Virus record (IMG/VR): IMGVR_UViG_3300037541_000208
Location: 1-39,912 of that record
DNA length: 39,912 nucleotides
Strand: one strand, 5' to 3'
Source of the DNA: a virus
Shown here: piece after piece, positions 1 to 11,300 of the stretch
Layout of the letters: each line of letters opens with the position of its first letter
How positions within the stretch are numbered: the first letter of the stretch is position 1
Position numbers and translations under genes: made by a program
The notes under the pieces: model-generated
Database searches by the model: none
What the model was told of the DNA's origin: nothing
Seen by the model: the letters and a program-made list of their open reading frames with translations, nothing else

Positions 1-938
1 TGGCAATCTCTGGAAAACATGTTAGTCTTAAAACCATTGTAGAGAGAGTCTACATGGATTTTGGCTTTAATTATAGCCTATCATTTACTGAAGCAGCTGA
101 ATGGGCAGGTAGTATTATGGCTTTATTGAAAGTTCCTTTGACTTTACAAAATAAAGTAGAGGAGATTGAAATCCATGAATCAAGAGGTACATTACCTTGT
201 GATCTAGAATCTATCATACAAACAGCTAGAATGGTAGAGCATGGTAGTGATGGTTGTACAGCAATGGTAATCTCTACATTAGATAGAGGTACTGAGTTTG
301 TGGAAGTTTCAGCAATAGATATTGTAAATAGAAAGTTCAAGCTTTGTGGTTGTAACTCTTTTACATCTTGTGATGAATGTACTCCAGAAGGTTGTGAACC
401 TAGAAAACCTATCATTAGATCTGCAGGTGGTAATTTAGCTGTACCTAGATATAGACTAGAGCCTATGAGATGGGCTACTGATACCTTCCATACAAAACAA
501 CATTCTACTGATTATGACTTTTACTGTAAATCAGGAAGTACATATACAGTAAACAGTAACTACATATTTACTAATTTTGATAAGGGTAAAGTAATGATGT
601 CTTATTTAGCTATCCCTACTGATGAAGAAGGTTATCCTTTGATACCTGCTGATGAGTGGTGGAGACAAGCTGTACAGTATGAGATTGCTTACAAGATTGC
701 TTTTAAGATGTTTGTTCAAGGTACTATTACAGATAAGGTTTATCAAACTATTGAGAAAGAAAGAGATTGGAAAGTAGCACAAGCAGTTAATAAAACTAAA
801 ACTCCTGGTATTGATGAGATGGAATCATTTAAGAATCAGTGGCTTAGACTTATCCCTAAATACAACAACCACAGTAGTATGTTTAGAAATATGCAGCTAC
901 CTGAAAAAATGTTTAATCATCCATACAGATACTTTTAA
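1..938 (+). CDS. tail-associated structural protein of crAss-like type (5' end at window edge)
   Basis: The first ATG is at 54, but the frame is open back to the window edge and reads AISGKHVSLKTIVERVY before that methionine, continuing one helix-like segment. Bases 1-2 are TG in codon register, so an ATG whose A lies one base outside the window would give a protein starting MAISGKH, about 312 aa. The ATG at 54 is therefore probably internal. Numbering from it, there is a cysteine cluster at residues 98, 100, 106, 109 and 114 (CxC-x5-CxxC-x4-C), which could bind a metal, and an aromatic helix near residues 202-222. The gene ends 3 bases before the muzzle/stabilization gene, a position held in crAss-like phages by ring or tail-hub components. 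That placement is inferred from gene order; I do not recognise a specific domain. Confidence 0.7.
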   Translation, partial: AISGKHVSLKTIVERVYMDFGFNYSLSFTEAAEWAGSIMALLKVPLTLQNKVEEIEIHESRGTLPCDLESIIQTARMVEHGSDGCTAMVISTLDRGTEFVEVSAIDIVNRKFKLCGCNSFTSCDECTPEGCEPRKPIIRSAGGNLAVPRYRLEPMRWATDTFHTKQHSTDYDFYCKSGSTYTVNSNYIFTNFDKGKVMMSYLAIPTDEEGYPLIPADEWWRQAVQYEIAYKIAFKMFVQGTITDKVYQTIEKERDWKVAQAVNKTKTPGIDEMESFKNQWLRLIPKYNNHSSMFRNMQLPEKMFNHPYRYF

Positions 939-941
939 AAT

Positions 942-3900
942 ATGCCTGCAAGTAAGAATACATGGAACAAAGGATTAAATTCAGATTTATCCAAGTTAAA
1001 AAGTCAACCTGATGGTTACCTTAATGCTAATAACATTAGGGTAATTACTGATGAGGGTAACTCTACATTTGCTATTGAGAATGTAAAAGGTAACAAGTTT
1101 AGCTTTAGATTACCTGTTGTTGAAGCTACTTATAAGATTGATTTTTCAGAGCAGTCTGGTCCTGTTGATGTTACAATAAGCAGAGGAACAGTTAGTATAA
1201 CTTTTACATTAAGTAATGTTGAAAATAAGAATAATGATTTTCTAGCTCAAGAGATTAATACTCAGATACAAGCATCTGGTTTACCAGATAAACAATATGT
1301 AATTGCATACTATAATAATAACTTTATTGTTATATATGACTTTCTACCACAATCTAGTAACAGTCAAGGTATAGTTGTAAGTACATTACCTAACTGTTCA
1401 GAGTTAAGAACTTCTAGAGTATCATTTCATACTATATTAGGATGGGGTTATTATAATGATAACTTGGTAATGATAAGTTGTTTTAGAAATAGTAACTCTG
1501 AAGATCCTCAAGATACTGAAGGTTTTATATGGGATTGTAAGTATGATAATGCTACTAATGAAATTGTAAGTTCTCAAATAGAAACTCAAAACTATCTATT
1601 ACCATTAACTACTTTAAAGTATGCAGGTAAATTAAACCTATCAAGACAGTATGCTATTAATGAGCACTTAAAATGTAGATATGAATCTACAGAAATAATG
1701 AGATTAATATGGACAGATTGGAATCAAAACTTAAGGCTTTGTAATCTATTTGATCCTCAAATATGGGCTACACCAGAAGAGCTATTCTCATATATACCTA
1801 TTCACTTACCGCAGAAACCTATTGTAAATAGAGTAATTATAGGTGGTACATTACCTACAGCTAAGTATCAGTATTTCTATCAACTGTTTTCTAGCCAAGG
1901 AGCAGAGTCTAGTTACTCTCCAGTGAGTAATTTAATTAATTTATTCCCTGGTCAACTATCACAGTACATTACAACAGGAGAAAACCCAGGAGTTTCTTCA
2001 GCTAAATCTGTAGAAATTTTCTTACAGAACTTAGATACTAATTATGATAGTATTAGAATAGGATATGTTATATATCAAATACCTGATTTTCCAGAAGCTT
2101 TCTTTTTTGATGAAAGACCTGTACCACCAACAGGTGAAATAACACTAGTACACAATGGTAATGAGAATGATATTCCTGTAGACTCTGGGGAGATTGCTAA
2201 TCTTAACAGACCACCAGAAGTATTTAAGACTATTGATGTAGTTAGAAATAGATTATTTGCAGCTAATGCTGTAACTAAATTCTTTGATTTAGAGTTTGAC
2301 GCTAGAGCTTATAGATTTAATTCAGACAATACTGCTAATTTATATGACTCTACAGATAATTATACTAACCCTTCAGTTGTAATTGAAGCTAATCCTGCAG
2401 GAGTTATACAAAATGTATTTGTTGATAATATTGATCAAGGTAATAATTTATTAGCAATAGAAGACACAAGAGATTTAGTTAATCCTTTTAATAATGAGGA
2501 TGATACCAATATTTTAAATGATTCAGATTGGGCTGCAAATTCTCAATTTAAATACCAATCAGATGGTGTTACATTAGGAGGTACAGGAGCTAACATTAGT
2601 TATGAGTTTGTAACTAGAGAAATGCAAGCAAGAATTGGGGGACCTGGTGGATTGGTTACTGGTTCGCCATATGTTAGACCTAACTTGGATTTTAATGGTC
2701 AATATACTTCTGAATTTGCAGATACTTATTCATACGCAGGGGGTGCTGATGTTGCTTTAGATACTATGAAAAGTCCTTATTTAGATACTATATTTACTGG
2801 CTATGCTAGAGGTGAAGTATATAGATTTGGTATAGTATTCTATGATAGATATGGCTACCCTTCATACACTTATTGGATTGGTGATATTAAATTTCCATTT
2901 GCATTTGATGATGGTTTTGCACCAAGTAATAATTATACCACTCCTACTGGAGGAATTCCTGGTGGACATGATGTATTTACTAAACAACTAGGAATTAGAT
3001 TTTCATTAGATACAGACTCTCCACAATTCCAAGCAATTAAAGATCAAATATCAGGTTGGTCTTATGTAAGAGTTAGAAGAGATTTAGCTAATAGTACAAG
3101 ATTAGGTACAGGATTTATCCAACCTACTTGGATTATAGAAGCATCTAATGTTGATGGATACAGTAACTCATATGCACTAACTCCTTTTGATTGGGGAACA
3201 TCTAGGTGGGGTTCTTTCCTAGGTCCAATATCTTCTTTATTTAGAACAAGATTACAGTTTCAAGCATTCTACTCACCTAATTTCTTTAATAGAAAAGCAG
3301 GTCTATTTATAGGTGGTGACTATATTAGAATGATTGGTAGAACTAATGTATTTAATGATATAGTTTTTCCTTTTGAACAAACTTACACTCAAAGTATATT
3401 ATCACCTGATCCAGATAACACTTTCTTATTTTATATAGCAAGTAGTGATTTTAACTATAACTATGCGGATTCAACTACACTATTCAGTCCTAGTACTGAA
3501 GATAGTGAACCAACTAGTGCTGATTATACTGCTAACAATAATAAGTACGATGTTTTAAATAGAGTATATGTAACATATTCAAGTAATGAAAATGTTATAC
3601 TTCCTAATAACGGTGGGTTAGATTTCCCATTTGTAAACATGGGTAATGCTAATTTTACTGAAACAAACAGTCTTCAATTTAAAGAATGGGGAAGTGCCTT
3701 AGAATTATTAAATATAGGTAATGGAGCAACAGGTCTTCCAGATACCACCAATGCACAAGCGTTTTTAAGAACTCCAATATATTTAGCATCATACGAAAGG
3801 TATTTAACTGTACAGTATGGTGGTAACTTAAGGTCTGATAGATATGCTAATGAGTATATTCTTACTAATCACTTCATGCCTTACAGTAAAACAGTTACTG

Positions 3901-5360
3901 GTGTAGTTAGTAATGGAGTATATGGTGGTGATACTTGGGTTAACTACTATGATATTCAAAGAACTAACCCTAACTTTGATGGTGAAGGTGGTAGTGGTTA
4001 TGATGTAGGTAATGAAGATGAATTTACTAAAGCCACAGGAGTAGCAGTATTCTTTCCATGTGAATCCTCATTTAATACAGAGTTAAATATTAGTAAACAA
4101 CACGCATCTGTTAGAACTACCGCTAACAGTATATTTCCATCAAGTTATCAATATAATGCTGCACTATCTCAAGAGAACACAACTAATATCTTTATATCGA
4201 AAGCTTTCAATCAAACTAATGTTAAATATGAACCACATACTATATATGGTACAGAACCTAAGTTAGATAATGAAAGACTGGATAGCTGGAGAAAGTTTTT
4301 AATTAATAACTCACTTACTGTTAATGGTAACTATGGTGAAATTAATAGAATCATACAGTTTAATGATAAACTTTTCTACTATCAAAATGATGCCTTTGGT
4401 GTTGCATCTGTTGATGAAAGAGTACTTGCTAATGAGGGTGATACTTCACAAACTCAATTAGGTACTGGTACTTTACTTCAAAGATTTGATTATGTATCTA
4501 CTGAAACAGGGTCTAAGCATTCATTTGCTGTAAGATCAACTGGATCAGCAATCTATCATTATGATGCTTTTATTAATAAGCTATTTAGATACACAACTAC
4601 TAAAGCTAAAGATGGTACTTCATCAGCAGGTGTATCTCCACTAACTGACATTAAAGGATTAAGTGGATTCTTTAGAACTGCTTTTGTAGATACTAATCTT
4701 AAATCAGAAGATAAGATTCTTAGAACAGGAGCTGATGGTAGAGTAGGTATTACATCAGGATATAACTCAGAGTATAATACTGTTTACTTTACATTCTTTG
4801 ATGAACCTAATAGTATTAAATATACTATATCTTATAATGAACTACTAGATTCATTTGAATCATTTTATGATTTCTACCCATCTATGTATCTTAATATGAG
4901 AAAGAGATTCTTGTCAATAGATCCATCAAATACTGGAGAAACATATATACATAATATTGGTAAGAGAAATACATTTTACAATCAACCTTACTCATTATCA
5001 TCAGTTACATTTAGAGTTAATGAAAATTCAGATCTTGTTAAAACATTTGATAACTTTATTATTAACACAGAAGTGATTCTGGATAATATCCAACTAGCAG
5101 AAACTATAACTCAACTAGGTATAGTGAATGACTATCAAATAGTTAATCAACAAAATGCTAACTTTACACAAAAGATTAGAAGCTGGAGAAAGCAGATACC
5201 TAGGGATGAAACTAATCCTAATTTAAATATTAAACCTAGAATTGCAGATAAGTATATAGATGTTACATTCACACATGATCCTTTAAATCTTGATAAGACA
5301 TTTAGACTACATGATGTAATAACTGAGTATTCAATGAGAAGTAAAATATTACCTAGATAA
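942..5360 (+). CDS. tail stabilization / muzzle protein (P22 gp10-like, crAss type)
   Basis: This 1,472-aa protein starts at an ATG 3 bases after the previous stop. Its N-terminus (NKGLNSDLSKLKSQPDGYLN, then NIRV at residues 31-34) has the G-N-x-D...Y-x-x-A-x-N pattern that opens the large tail proteins annotated in crAss-like phages as the P22 gp10-like stabilization protein, and in virion structures as the muzzle. The rest is rich in Tyr, Asn, Thr and Gly, with many short beta-strand-like segments and no predicted membrane helix, as expected for a beta-propeller/beta-sandwich structural protein. It is expected at the distal tail, closing the channel until ejection. No catalytic motif is visible. 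Two bases separate it from the next gene, so the two are probably co-translated. The family call rests on the N-terminal pattern, size, composition and gene order; no profile search was possible. Confidence 0.78.
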   Translation: MPASKNTWNKGLNSDLSKLKSQPDGYLNANNIRVITDEGNSTFAIENVKGNKFSFRLPVVEATYKIDFSEQSGPVDVTISRGTVSITFTLSNVENKNNDFLAQEINTQIQASGLPDKQYVIAYYNNNFIVIYDFLPQSSNSQGIVVSTLPNCSELRTSRVSFHTILGWGYYNDNLVMISCFRNSNSEDPQDTEGFIWDCKYDNATNEIVSSQIETQNYLLPLTTLKYAGKLNLSRQYAINEHLKCRYESTEIMRLIWTDWNQNLRLCNLFDPQIWATPEELFSYIPIHLPQKPIVNRVIIGGTLPTAKYQYFYQLFSSQGAESSYSPVSNLINLFPGQLSQYITTGENPGVSSAKSVEIFLQNLDTNYDSIRIGYVIYQIPDFPEAFFFDERPVPPTGEITLVHNGNENDIPVDSGEIANLNRPPEVFKTIDVVRNRLFAANAVTKFFDLEFDARAYRFNSDNTANLYDSTDNYTNPSVVIEANPAGVIQNVFVDNIDQGNNLLAIEDTRDLVNPFNNEDDTNILNDSDWAANSQFKYQSDGVTLGGTGANISYEFVTREMQARIGGPGGLVTGSPYVRPNLDFNGQYTSEFADTYSYAGGADVALDTMKSPYLDTIFTGYARGEVYRFGIVFYDRYGYPSYTYWIGDIKFPFAFDDGFAPSNNYTTPTGGIPGGHDVFTKQLGIRFSLDTDSPQFQAIKDQISGWSYVRVRRDLANSTRLGTGFIQPTWIIEASNVDGYSNSYALTPFDWGTSRWGSFLGPISSLFRTRLQFQAFYSPNFFNRKAGLFIGGDYIRMIGRTNVFNDIVFPFEQTYTQSILSPDPDNTFLFYIASSDFNYNYADSTTLFSPSTEDSEPTSADYTANNNKYDVLNRVYVTYSSNENVILPNNGGLDFPFVNMGNANFTETNSLQFKEWGSALELLNIGNGATGLPDTTNAQAFLRTPIYLASYERYLTVQYGGNLRSDRYANEYILTNHFMPYSKTVTGVVSNGVYGGDTWVNYYDIQRTNPNFDGEGGSGYDVGNEDEFTKATGVAVFFPCESSFNTELNISKQHASVRTTANSIFPSSYQYNAALSQENTTNIFISKAFNQTNVKYEPHTIYGTEPKLDNERLDSWRKFLINNSLTVNGNYGEINRIIQFNDKLFYYQNDAFGVASVDERVLANEGDTSQTQLGTGTLLQRFDYVSTETGSKHSFAVRSTGSAIYHYDAFINKLFRYTTTKAKDGTSSAGVSPLTDIKGLSGFFRTAFVDTNLKSEDKILRTGADGRVGITSGYNSEYNTVYFTFFDEPNSIKYTISYNELLDSFESFYDFYPSMYLNMRKRFLSIDPSNTGETYIHNIGKRNTFYNQPYSLSSVTFRVNENSDLVKTFDNFIINTEVILDNIQLAETITQLGIVNDYQIVNQQNANFTQKIRSWRKQIPRDETNPNLNIKPRIADKYIDVTFTHDPLNLDKTFRLHDVITEYSMRSKILPR

Positions 5361-5362
5361 TT

Positions 5363-8300
5363 ATGGCTGAAAAAAATTCACTCTGGAAGAACATTAGAAA
5401 CAAAGCTGCACAAAATAAAAGAACTGGTGCTACACCTAAAAAGCCTAGTGCAGAAATGCTTAGGCAAGAAAGAAAAATTAAATCTGAGAAAGCTGAAGGA
5501 GGACCTGTAGGCGAAGATGATAATTTACTTTACAGACAGCCAAATATTCCAATGGAGGAATATCAACCAGAGTTATTTGATAGCTCTAGTATTTCTTTGA
5601 GAAGATCAGGGTCTAATAAAGTTAATTTACATACTCCAGAATATCGTAAGGAAATTAGTAAACGATTGAACTTTAATCCTTACCTTAATGTAATTACCCC
5701 TACCCCAAATACATATGTATATTCTGGAGGTATTGATGCAGATTTAAATCTATTAAATAAAAATAATAATAGGTTAAGTCTAACAGGAGGGCTTGGTACT
5801 GGTATTGTAAAACACCCTGGTGGTTCAGAATATATTGGAGTAGAACCTTCAGTAGGTTTATCTTTTACTAGAAAATTTAATCAAGGTGGACCATTTAATC
5901 CTGATGGAGGTACTTACGCTAATAAGCAAGGAGTGATAATGGGTCCTGTTGAGAATCCTGATGGTAGTTATACATTACCTGTTAGTAATGAAGGATTACC
6001 ACAAGTTAACCTCCCAGAGTTTGAAGTTGCCTTGGAATCTAATCCTTATGGACCAATTACATTTGATGAGTATTTATCTAGTAGTTTTAACCCTTTGCAA
6101 TTATTACTACCCAGTGTTCCAGAATATCAACAACAATTTAGACCTGATGGTACACTAATACCTGCTAGTGGTAGAGTAGATATTGATAATACTCTTCCAT
6201 TAGCATTTATGGGAGCTAAACCTAGTTATGCTAATTTTGAAAGAGGGGTTACTAAATTAGATTTAAATAATACACATAAATTAAATCCTTGGGCATTTAA
6301 GACTGATCCTAATAAATTTTATAGGCAAATAGATAATACTACTTATAAAGAAGGATTGCAGAGTGGTTTAATAAAAGGAAAACAAGGTATCGATAAAACT
6401 CAAGGTGAGGGTATTATTAATTTAAATAAAGCATTTGCAGATGATGCTTATTACAATAAAGGAAGTTTATATTATAAGGATAATAAAAATTTACCTTATT
6501 TATATGAAGCAAATTTACCTGAAGAGAAATTTATACCTAAAGTAAACGGTAAAACAAAAAAATTTACAAAAGAAAATACTTCTGTTAGAGTATCCAAAGA
6601 ACCTATTTCAATTAATGATCCTTTTATAAAAACTTATAAAAAAGATTGGTTACAAGGGTATAAACCAGTAAAAGGTTATAAAGCTGATGGTGGATATATA
6701 TATAATGTAGGTGGACCCTTTGGTGTAACTGATGAAGGTAACTCTGTAACATTATATAATAAAACTCAGTATGATCCTAATCAAAATAAAACTATAAGTT
6801 ATGTAGGTAGTGATGATAATAAATACTACATGATGCCAGGTGACACTATGATCCAAGGTAGATTACCTGAATTTGAAGTTGTAGAACAAGGTATTGAAAA
6901 ACCAAAATCTTATAAATCAATTTTTCCTAAAGGTTTATCAGAAAGAGATGCAGAAAATACATATAGTGATTTTAATGATCAATATCATGATTATTCTAGA
7001 AAAGGAAATATATTAAGAGATACAGTAATAGATTTAACTAATCAAAAAATGGGTTGGTTTCCATTTGATGCTATTCCTAGTGAACAGTATTCTAGCATAC
7101 TAGGAAATAACTATATTGAAAGAATAGTAGGAGGTACTGGTAGTCCTGAAGACTTTGCTAAGAATTGGACAACAAGAATGTCAAATCCAGAAGATACTTT
7201 TAGAAATAAAGATTATGCAGAAGAAGCTAGAAGTTATTATCATAGTAAAGATATTCCTGCTTTCTATGGTATAGAAAACGGTAAGTTTAAAGTAGGTAAT
7301 CCACAAGATTTTTCTGAAAATACAATGATTGTTCCTGTAAGAAATAGTACTACACCATATTCTAAAGTAGATTATGAAAATGGTCTACTTACTGATAAGC
7401 TATATACTTATGATAAAACAGGTAATAAAACATGGAATTTAGATAATAAAGATAAATTTATAGTTTATTCTCCTAAAACTAAAAAGTCATTTTTTAGAGC
7501 ACAGTCTAATGATATGTCATTTGGAAAATCAAAAGAGGAAGAAATTAGTTTAGCAAAAACTAAAAAAATACTTGAGGATTTTTTAAAACAAAATCCTGAT
7601 GCATATATTATTCCTATAGATGAAGGTAGGTTTAGATCATATATTGCTAATCCTAGTGGAGTTACAGAAAATCAATTTAAAAATTGGAATTCAAAAGCAG
7701 GTACGGCTCTTGAACACTATTTAATACAAGATCCAGAAAATACAAATACACCAATAAATTCTCCAAGTGGAACTGGTTATGGATATAATATGGGTATAAT
7801 AAAACAGCAAGCTAAAGGCGGTCACATATATGATACTGGTGGTTTTGTGTATGATGGTGTTGATTTTACTGGTGATGATGGATCAACTAAACCTAAAAAA
7901 GATTTACAAACAGCAGCACCAAAACCTCCTGTATACACTAGAGAAAATTATCTAAGAGATATTCAAGCTAATACTGATAAATATTTTAAAGATGGGACTT
8001 ATGTAACACCTTATACTGAAATTACCAAGCCTGATGAGAAAAACTGTATTAATGGTATCTGTTACTTAACAAGAAAATTGACTAACAATGCTCTAAATAT
8101 AGATTACACAAGTAATCCTAATTTTGAAACAGACTTAAATAAAAATAATTTTTACAGGGCAAAGTTAGAAGATGGTTTTGAAATAGGAGATATTTTACAA
8201 TACTATACTCATAAAGGTTCTATGCTGAGTGGATTTCCAGGTAAAGTTACTCCAGTGAATTCAAAAGATCCTTGGACTCAACATGCTGTATCAATAATAG

Positions 8301-11300
8301 GTAAAAGAATAGATGATAAAGGAAAAACTTTTTTTAAAATAGTTAATAACCGAGGTACAGATATTGCTAAAATTGAAGAAATTTCTGAGCTGGATTTAAT
8401 GAAAAGAGCTCAAGAGGGTTACAATCATTATGATGGTATAGTTGTAAATAGATATGATCCTGAAAAAGTTCAAGAGTTTAATAGAATTAAAAAAGAGAAT
8501 GCTGATATTTTTAGTGGTAAAAATAGTTATGCTAAAGAATATGACAATGCACAATACACAGGAGCATTTAAACCTAAAGATATTTACGGTAAAACTCTAG
8601 AAGAAAGCGCAAGTTCAGTAGAGTTTAGAAAAATAATAAATGAGTTATATCCTACATTAGGCAAAAGTTCTAATATGCCTAAAGAAGATTTTGATTTTCT
8701 AATGAACTATCTATATGGTATAGGTCACCAAGAAAGTAATTGGGGTAATAGTGGTATGAAAGAAATTAAAGATGCTATACCTGAGTCTCTTTATCCTACA
8801 TTAAGAGGTTGGTCAGATTCTGATAAAGATGATTGGAGACAAGATTATTGGAATAGTAATGCTAATAATGTTAAAAATAAATATAAAAGCGTAGATGAAT
8901 TTAAAAAATCTACTTTAAATAGTAATGTAGATCCTGAAGTAACTGAATATCTAAGAATGCATTCTCCAAAGAGTAAAGGAATATTTCAACAAAAAGAACT
9001 TTCAGAAAGAGGTAGATATTTTAATTATGGATTTGATGATACTAAATCTCAAGTAGCTAGTGCTGCTGCTTTATTAGTAGATAATTACCATAAAGTAAAA
9101 AAGAAATATCCAAATAAACCAGAAGGAGAACTATATCAATTAGCTGTTTTAATGCATAATTCTCCTTCAAGAGCTCTTAATCCTACATATGCAGATTATT
9201 ACCCAAAACGTAATGATGTTGATTACTTTAATAAAGTAAAAATAAAAGCATCACAACCTCAAGAAATAAAACAGGCAAGCCCTTTAGTAAAATCTCAAAC
9301 AATAAGTAAATCAGAAAAAGAAAAAATACTACAATTCTTAAATAAGACTAAAAGTACAGGAGGTAATATATACTCTAATGGTGGTCCTATAAAGTATGAC
9401 GATGGTGGTGGTATAGGTGAAGATGGTGGTACTAAAGTTCTAAATAGAGATGGTTTACTAATAGCTCCTACATTACCTGAATTTGAAGTTGAAGGTGTAA
9501 GATCTCCTGGTAGCGGATTACCACTAGCATCAGGTAAAACTGAACCTACAATGGGTCCAGTTGAAGCTATGCTATTTGCACCAGCTGCTGGATCAATATT
9601 ATCTAGTACAGTACCTAGAATAGGTAGTAGTTTAATGACTGGATTAGGAAGATCATTACCAGGAATGTCTACTGTTCCTGGAGCAACTTTTGGTAATCTT
9701 TTAGGTGCCTATGGTGCTACTGATGCAATGGTGAATAGAATACCATATGTACCTGGTCAATTAGCAAGAGGTGAATATGGTAACGCATTTGCTAATATTC
9801 TTACATCTGGTTTAGATTTATATGGAGCTAATATGGTTAGCCCAATAGCAAAAGTTCCAGGTCAACTTCTTAGAGAACAAATATATAATGCTGTTGATCC
9901 AGTTGGGTATGGTGTTAGAGAAAAACTATTATATGCACCAAAAACATGGGCAAGAAATACATTTAAACCTTCGCAGAGAGTTGAAAGAATTGGAAAGGGT
10001 TTTGATCCTTACGGTGCATACTCTAAGGATGAACACATTCAGTTGGGTAAAAATAGATTGGATTCTTGGAGAATAGGGTTAAACCTAGATCAAAAATATG
10101 ATACATTTAGAAATCTAGGAAACGGTACTTATAGAATTAACGCAATGAAACCTGATGAAGATTTGTTAAATGATCTTTACAGTGATATTCTTGCAAGTGA
10201 AGTTACTAAATCAGGATATCATTTTGGTGATGATCCATTAGTTAATATTGCAAATAGAAATATACTTGCAAAAGCACGTAGGACAATTACTAACCCTAAA
10301 AGTTTTAAAAGCCTTTACAGTAGTCTGGCAAATCAGACTGCACCTTGGCAGCAAAATAGAATTGTAGAAACTGCAAAAAATCCAGAATTTAGACATTCAA
10401 TATATGATGTAGATACTCAAGGTATAATGGGTCAATATAGATGGGATGTAAAAAAACTAGATGACGGTACTTTACATTACCAAAGTAATGATACTTGGGA
10501 TATTAATCCTTGGGAAAAAAGAGGATCTGTTAGTTTAGATCATACAACAGCCTCTCCAGGATATAGAAAATGGAATCCTTTTTCAAATTTAGAGTTTTTA
10601 AAATTAGTTGGAGGTAAACCATTTAAGATTCAAAATAATTTTAAAGTAAACCCTAAAACTTATGAAATAATTGAATCATATGAAAATGGTGGTCCAATGC
10701 AATATAAAAGAGGGGGAGATTTAGAAGACGTTGGTAAATTATTGGTAAATACAATAGCATCTCCAGTTGAACAAATATCAGGTAATAATTTTGTTAATTG
10801 GAATTATGATAATAAATGGGCTGCTGATGCTGCAGCTGTATCTGAAGGAATTATAGGTGCAGCCACTGATGTTACAGGTAGTATATTATTACCAGGAGTT
10901 TATGGACAAGCTAAAGGTGCTATACAAGGAGTTACAGGTAATATAGGGAATAGTACTGAATATCAAAGAGGTGCTAATCAATGGGCTAACACAACAGGTC
11001 AAATAGGTTCTAGTGTTGGTGATTTAACAGCTGGTATAATTGGTGGTGATGCTAAACAAATTGTTTCAGGATCAGGGCAACTTTTAAATACTGTTGGTAA
11101 AGAAACTGGTGTTAAAGAACTAAGTATGCTTGGACAAGCTGCTGGAGTTGGTTCAATGTTTATAAATCCATCACAAGCTACATCTTCAACTGATAACTCA
11201 ACAATACTACCTGACGCAGGTATTCCAACAGAATCTATAGTAAACCAAGGAATGTCATTTGCTGCTCAAGGTGGGCATGTAAACAATGAAAAATATTTAG

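Noticed and set aside
5949-6158. 69-aa plus-strand frame inside the cargo gene
   Set aside because: It is an overlapping out-of-frame reading of a strongly coding region with no start context or motif.
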